NCBI GenBank assembly: GCA_049325575.1
Contig: JBMOLK010000202.1
Location: forward strand, 1-8,505
Source: JBMOLK01 sp049325575
Lineage (GTDB): Bacteria; Bacillota; Clostridia; Acetivibrionales; Acetivibrionaceae
Direction of reading: 5' to 3'
DNA: 8,505 nt
Numbering within the stretch: the first letter of the stretch is position 1; every line of letters begins with the position of its first letter. A program made the position numbers and the translations under genes. The notes beneath the pieces are model-generated. The model saw only the letters and a list, made by a program, of their open reading frames with translations, ran no database searches and was not told the DNA's origin. Shown piece after piece: positions 5,456 through 8,505 of this stretch.

Positions 5456-6019
5456 ATGAATAGTTCAAACAGTATCAACACAAATAAGATAACAACCAAA
5501 ACGCTTGCTCTAAATGGCGTAATGATAGCTTTGGTGTTTATAGTTACGTATTTTACATGGATACCGACATGGGTTGGTCCGTTTAATCTAGGTGATACCG
5601 TTGTTATAATAACGGCAATCTTTTTAGGAAGAAAGAGTGCTTTTCTTGCAGGGGCTTTGGGAGCATCACTGGCTGACCTTGCAATGGGCTACACATATTT
5701 TGCGCCTGCCACGTTCTTTGTGAAAGGTCTTGAAGGCTTTATTATCGGGTTGATAATTTACAAATTTGTCGGTAATCAGAAAGTTAATCAAAGTATAGTG
5801 CGTCTGGTTGCTGTTATTACAGGCAGTTTAGTTATGATATCCGGGTACTTCATATCAGAGTTGTATTTGCTAAAAATATTTGATGAAAGTATGGGTATTA
5901 CAGCAGCAATGAGAGATCTGCCTGTCAACCTTGTTCAAGGCGGAGTATGTACCCTTATAGGATATACTCTGTCAATAGTATTGGATAAGTACAAAATTTC
6001 AAAGTATATATTAAGCTAG
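5456..6019 (+). CDS. ECF transporter S component (substrate-binding membrane subunit), possibly for a B12-related compound
   Basis: S components capture a vitamin or precursor and work with a shared EcfT-EcfA module, which is not encoded here. The 187-residue protein has about six hydrophobic helices (roughly 16-37, 46-58, 62-78, 84-104, 114-138, 157-176). A hydrophilic N-terminus precedes them. The block WVGPFNLGDTVVIITAIFLGRKSAFLAGALGAS is shared in style with the DUF1393/riboflavin-type S-component group, which also holds transporters of other vitamins. The motif WIPTW before it and KGLEGFIIGLI later support the family. Substrate cannot be read from the sequence. Its place directly after the cob genes, and the lack of cobT in the window, make a cobalamin precursor such as dimethylbenzimidazole or alpha-ribazole (CblT-like) a reasonable inference. 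It has its own promoter and terminator, and GGGGGAG at 5441-5447 fixes the ATG. Confidence 0.85.
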   Translation: MNSSNSINTNKITTKTLALNGVMIALVFIVTYFTWIPTWVGPFNLGDTVVIITAIFLGRKSAFLAGALGASLADLAMGYTYFAPATFFVKGLEGFIIGLIIYKFVGNQKVNQSIVRLVAVITGSLVMISGYFISELYLLKIFDESMGITAAMRDLPVNLVQGGVCTLIGYTLSIVLDKYKISKYILS

Positions 6020-6036
6020 ACTTTATCAGACTAATT

Positions 6037-6068
6037 AGGCACTTTCTGTAAATAGAAGGTGTCTTTTT
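6037..6068 (+). terminator. Rho-independent terminator after the ECF S-component gene
   Basis: AGGCACTTTCT (6037-6047) pairs with AGAAGGTGTCT (6054-6064) over 11 positions including two G-U wobbles, with a 6-base loop and a T-run at 6064-6068. It lies 17 bases past the stop codon. Confidence 0.85.
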
Positions 6069-6152
6069 CATTTATATTGTTTTATTTGCTTAATTTTAGT
6101 TAAAATAATAACTGAAAACAATGTACAATAAATAAACGGAGGTGCAGTAGAT

Positions 6153-6887
6153 TTGAATCTAACAATACTTGGTAATAATGGACCGTTCCCATCGGCTGGC
6201 GGTGCATGTTCGGGATATCTTATAAGAGAGGGAAATAAAAGAATATTGATTGACTGCGGTAACGGTGTGCTGGCGAACCTATTAAAATTTATAAAGTTTG
6301 AGGAACTGGACTCTATTATACTTACTCATCTTCATAGTGATCACATGTCCGATATGATGGTTTTAAGATACGCTGTGCAGATAAAAATGAATAGGGGTCT
6401 TATTAACAAACCTATTAATGTTTATGCTCCTTCCGAACCCAAAGATGAATATGACAGGATTAACATTAAGAATATATTTAACCTGAATCCCATTTCTTCA
6501 GGGCTTGTTCTTAGCTATGACAATTTAAAGATTACCTTTGCCGAAATGAAACACCCTGTAAAATGTTTTGCTGTCTCAATTGATAATGGTAATAAAAGGT
6601 TTGTTTTTTCCGGTGATACTTCATGGGATGCAAATATTATCGGGTTTTCAAAAGGTGCAGATACATTAATGCTTGACGCAGGACTTCTTTCAAAGGATAA
6701 GAAGAATGATAATGTTCCTCATCTTACTGCAAGGGAATGTGGAGTGGTAGCAAAGGAAGCAGGAGCTAATAGGCTTTTGCTGACGCATTTTTGGCCAGAG
6801 GATGATATTGTGAATCACTTGTTGGAAGCCAGGGAGAACTTTGAAAATGTAGAAATTGCCAAACTTCTGCATACATATGATATTTAG
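6153..6887 (+). CDS. YhfI-like metallo-beta-lactamase-fold hydrolase (RNase Z-like)
   Basis: A 244-residue single-domain metallo-hydrolase, probably cytosolic and binding two zinc ions. It begins with LTILGNNGPFPSAGGACSGYL, the opening strand of the RNase Z/YhfI branch, and continues with ILIDCGNGVL. The metal motif HLHSDH is at 59-64 (His59, His61, Asp63, His64). His134 in MKHPV, Asp155 in FSGDTSW and His212 in LTHFWPED complete the likely ligand set; His190 in VPHLTARE is also typical of this branch. It lacks the extra arm of true RNase Z for tRNA binding, so a tRNA-processing role is not claimed. The natural substrate of YhfI-type proteins is not known to me. The TTG start at 6153 is supported by GGAGGTG (6138-6144) 8 bases upstream and by no ATG giving a better N-terminus. 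A weak promoter, TTGTTT (6077) with TAAAAT (6101), may drive it. It converges on the chemotaxis receptor gene. Confidence 0.9.
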   Translation: MNLTILGNNGPFPSAGGACSGYLIREGNKRILIDCGNGVLANLLKFIKFEELDSIILTHLHSDHMSDMMVLRYAVQIKMNRGLINKPINVYAPSEPKDEYDRINIKNIFNLNPISSGLVLSYDNLKITFAEMKHPVKCFAVSIDNGNKRFVFSGDTSWDANIIGFSKGADTLMLDAGLLSKDKKNDNVPHLTARECGVVAKEAGANRLLLTHFWPEDDIVNHLLEARENFENVEIAKLLHTYDI

Positions 6888-6902
6888 ACCTATGTTTCAG
6901 GC

Positions 6903-6963
6903 AGCATATATAAATAAAAACCTGGAAGGCACAAAGCTTTCCAGGTTTTTATTTATATATGCT
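6903..6963. terminator. 28-bp bidirectional hairpin terminator between convergent genes
   Basis: Arms 6903-6930 and 6936-6963 pair over 28 consecutive positions with a single G-U, around the loop ACAAA. The GC core CCTGGAA/TTCCAGG is flanked by AAAAA and TTTTT, so the same hairpin presents a T-run to transcripts from either side. The outer half (AGCATATATAAAT) extends it well beyond a usual terminator. It lies 15 bases past the metallo-hydrolase stop and 27 bases past the receptor stop. Confidence 0.95.
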
Positions 6964-6990
6964 ATTATTAAATTACTCATTGCTGTCTTT

Positions 6991-8241
6991 CTAGACTAAG
7001 TATTTCTTAAGCTTGTTATCAAGCTCCTGAACCAGGTCATCAAGCTTCTTGGCTGACTCTTTCATATCTTCTATGGCTCTTAGCTCATGCTCGGTGGTTG
7101 CAGCTATCTGTTGACTTGCTGCTGCAGTTTCTTCCGATACCGATGATATATTTTCAATTGCAGTGGTAACCTGTACTTTATCGTTTTGCATTTTGGTTAC
7201 CGCCTGGTTTACATCATTTATTTTGCCTACAATATACGTTATGGCATTGGCAATATTATTAAAGGAACTATCAGTTTTATTAACTGCTCCGTTTTGCTCC
7301 TGTGAAACCTTCTTCATAATTTCCATGGACTCGATTGCCAGTTGGGATTCTTCCTGTATGCTTTGCATTAAGATGTTTATTTCCTCTGTTGACTTTCTGC
7401 TTTGGTCCGCCAGTTTTCTTACCTCTTCAGCAACAACAGCAAAGCCCCTTCCGGCTTCACCGGCTCTTGCTGCTTCGATTGCTGCATTAAGTGCAAGAAG
7501 GTTTGTCTGTTCTGCGATATTTTCGATAGATTCAACAAAAAGGCCTATATCTTTGATGGTGTTGGTTAGCTTTTCAACAACTGCAAATATCTTTTCTGAA
7601 GTTTCGTAATTCTCTTTAGACTTGTCTCGAAGTACTTTTACAGAATCCATTCCTACATTGTTCAGTTCATTCATTTTTCTTGTTTCCTCGGTGATCCCGC
7701 TATAGCTTTCATATACAAAATTTATTTGTTCGGAAAGATTATCCACCATTTCAACACCCTGCTGCGCTTGCTCTGCCTGATCTGAAGCCCCTTTGGCTAT
7801 CTCGTCCATGGTTTTTGAAATATCTTCCATTGCAGTAGAGGCTTGCTGTGCAGTGACGCTTACTGTCCTTGTTGCTTCAATAATGGAACTTGACAGCTTG
7901 TGAAAATTGGCAATTAAAGACCTGGTATCCTCAAATATCTCGTTTACAACTGAAGCAACAGATTTTAGGGTAAAGTATTCTGATGGATTTAAGGATTTCG
8001 TATAATCTCCTTGTTTTATAGAGTTTATTTCATCTTCAAGCTTTTGAATCTGTTTTTTCGATAAAACTAAAGCGCCGACGGAGAAAGTACACAGCACCAG
8101 CATATTAAAAATGAGAAAAACAATAGAAGTCTTAAAATCTTTAGTTATTACTCCCACTAAAGTGCTAAAAATTATAACAACAGCTAATAGAACTAATGCA
8201 AATATAGCAGTAGAATTACCTTTTAAGACGGACTTTTTCAT
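6991..8241 (-). CDS. Methyl-accepting chemotaxis protein without an extracellular sensor domain
   Basis: A 416-residue chemoreceptor that would signal to CheA/CheW. Two hydrophobic segments (about 11-33 and 38-60) are separated by only a few residues (TKDFK), so the usual periplasmic or extracellular ligand domain is absent and the receptor must sense through the membrane, the cytosol or a partner. A short HAMP-like or coiled linker (about 61-115) leads to a long helical signalling domain. The hairpin tip is unmistakable: IAEQTNLLALNAAIEAARAG at 242-261, then RGFAVVAEEVRKLADQS. Gln/Glu-rich stretches such as SVSEETAAASQQIAATTEH (367-385) are likely methylation regions. The C-terminus ends DNKLKKYLV with no CheR-tethering pentapeptide. 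GGAGGG (8248-8253, - strand) lies 6 bases before the ATG. A sigma-D-like promoter candidate lies further upstream. Confidence 0.95.
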   Translation of the reverse strand: MKKSVLKGNSTAIFALVLLAVVIIFSTLVGVITKDFKTSIVFLIFNMLVLCTFSVGALVLSKKQIQKLEDEINSIKQGDYTKSLNPSEYFTLKSVASVVNEIFEDTRSLIANFHKLSSSIIEATRTVSVTAQQASTAMEDISKTMDEIAKGASDQAEQAQQGVEMVDNLSEQINFVYESYSGITEETRKMNELNNVGMDSVKVLRDKSKENYETSEKIFAVVEKLTNTIKDIGLFVESIENIAEQTNLLALNAAIEAARAGEAGRGFAVVAEEVRKLADQSRKSTEEINILMQSIQEESQLAIESMEIMKKVSQEQNGAVNKTDSSFNNIANAITYIVGKINDVNQAVTKMQNDKVQVTTAIENISSVSEETAAASQQIAATTEHELRAIEDMKESAKKLDDLVQELDNKLKKYLV

Positions 8242-8359
8242 AATTTTCCCTCCAACATAGAATAAGAGAATAGTAGTGTAGATTAGATGTGCAGTTATAT
8301 AATATTTTCGCTGTAGAAGAAAAAAATCCTTCTTTTTAGCTTTATAATTAATTTATAAT

Positions 8360-8385
8360 ATATTGGAAAAATAGTTACAGTTTTA
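8360..8385 (-). promoter_or_regulatory. Candidate sigma-D (flagellar) promoter for the chemotaxis receptor
   Basis: Read on the - strand, TAAA (8385-8382) is followed by 14 bases and TCCAATAT (8367-8360). The known sigma-D pattern is TAAA, about 15 bases, GCCGATAT, so the -35 matches fully and the -10 at six of eight positions. It would give a leader of about 110 bases. A sigma-A reading of the same stretch (CTGTAA, 17 bases, TATAAA) overlaps it, so the sigma factor is an inference. Confidence 0.4.
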
Positions 8386-8408
8386 TGAAGAAATGCGCCC
8401 AACTAATA

Positions 8409-8437
8409 TTGACACAGATTGTATAATTGTATACAAT
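8409..8437 (+). promoter_or_regulatory. Strong rightward sigma-A promoter at the window edge
   Basis: TTGACA (8409-8414), a 17-base spacer and TACAAT (8432-8437): consensus -35, five of six at -10. It points out of the window to a gene not visible here, divergent from the chemotaxis receptor. Confidence 0.75.
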
Positions 8438-8442
8438 TATAC
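8421..8442. promoter_or_regulatory. Perfect 22-bp palindrome, GntR-type operator candidate
   Basis: All 11 base pairs are symmetric, centred between 8431 and 8432, with the core ATTGTATACAAT. The core TTGTATACAA is that of the operator of Bacillus subtilis GntR. It covers most of the promoter spacer and the whole -10 box, the position expected for a repressor. The regulator may be the gene downstream of the window (autorepression). Confidence 0.65.
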
Positions 8443-8446
8443 CAAC

Positions 8447-8470
8447 ATACATAGATACATAAATACATAG
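8447..8470. repeat. Three tandem 8-base repeats (ATACATAG/ATACATAA)
   Basis: ATACATAG, ATACATAA and ATACATAG follow one another directly just past the palindrome, in the predicted 5' leader of the rightward transcript. They may be simple-repeat drift or extra regulator contacts. No gene start with a ribosome binding site is visible between here and the edge. Confidence 0.5.
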
Positions 8471-8505
8471 TATTAATGCCATTTCCTGGTACTGTATTGT
8501 CTTCT

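Noticed and set aside
7163..7609. Open frame of 148 codons on the + strand opposite the chemoreceptor
   Set aside because: Such antisense frames arise from the repetitive Ala/Glu/Ser heptads of chemoreceptors; no motif seen.
8313..8336. Terminator-like AGAAG...CTTCT followed by T-run on the + strand
   Set aside because: Only a 5-bp AT-rich stem; it lies in the leader of the chemoreceptor and no + strand gene ends there.
8476..8505. Gene start at ATG 8476 running off the right edge
   Set aside because: Only ten codons are visible and there is no ribosome binding site upstream; cannot be supported.

Overview
The window is about 37% GC by eye and reads like a low-GC, Gram-positive anaerobe of the class Clostridia. 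Ribosome binding sites are strong (GGGGGAG, GGAGGTG, GGAGGG), TTG and GTG starts occur, and the genes are a B12 nucleotide-loop set, an ECF transporter S component, a YhfI-like metallo-beta-lactamase protein and a methyl-accepting chemotaxis protein. A cellulolytic Clostridium/Ruminiclostridium-type host is a guess from style only.

Left to centre (1-5309, all + strand) is lower-ligand assembly of cobalamin. In order: the 3' part of cbiB, which ends at a clear terminator; an unrelated-looking multi-pass membrane protein with its own terminator; a 303-base gap holding an unusual structured element and an extended -10 promoter; then cobD (threonine-phosphate decarboxylase), cobU, cobS and a cobC-like phosphatase. 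CobD makes aminopropanol phosphate, CbiB attaches it to adenosylcobyric acid, CobU activates the product with GTP, CobS joins it to alpha-ribazole (or its phosphate), and CobC removes the phosphate. CobT, which makes alpha-ribazole phosphate, is not in the window, and no cobalamin riboswitch is visible.

The most striking structure is around cobS. The gene lies between two 108-base inverted repeats that match at 94 of 108 positions without gaps (3648-3755 and 4556-4663). The left arm starts one base after the cobU stop and the right arm includes the cobS stop codon. Each arm contains two hairpins, and one base pair of the second hairpin has changed in a compensatory way between the arms. It looks like a cobS cassette bounded by two oppositely oriented copies of a structured intergenic repeat.

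Right part: an ECF S-component gene has its own near-consensus sigma-A promoter and terminator (5368-6064). A YhfI-like metallo-hydrolase gene follows. It converges on a chemotaxis receptor gene (- strand), and the two share a 28-bp hairpin terminator. Upstream of the receptor lies a possible sigma-D (flagellar) promoter. Close to the window's right edge is a strong rightward promoter whose spacer and -10 box are covered by a perfect 22-bp palindrome with the TTGTATACAA core of GntR-type operators; its target gene lies outside the window.
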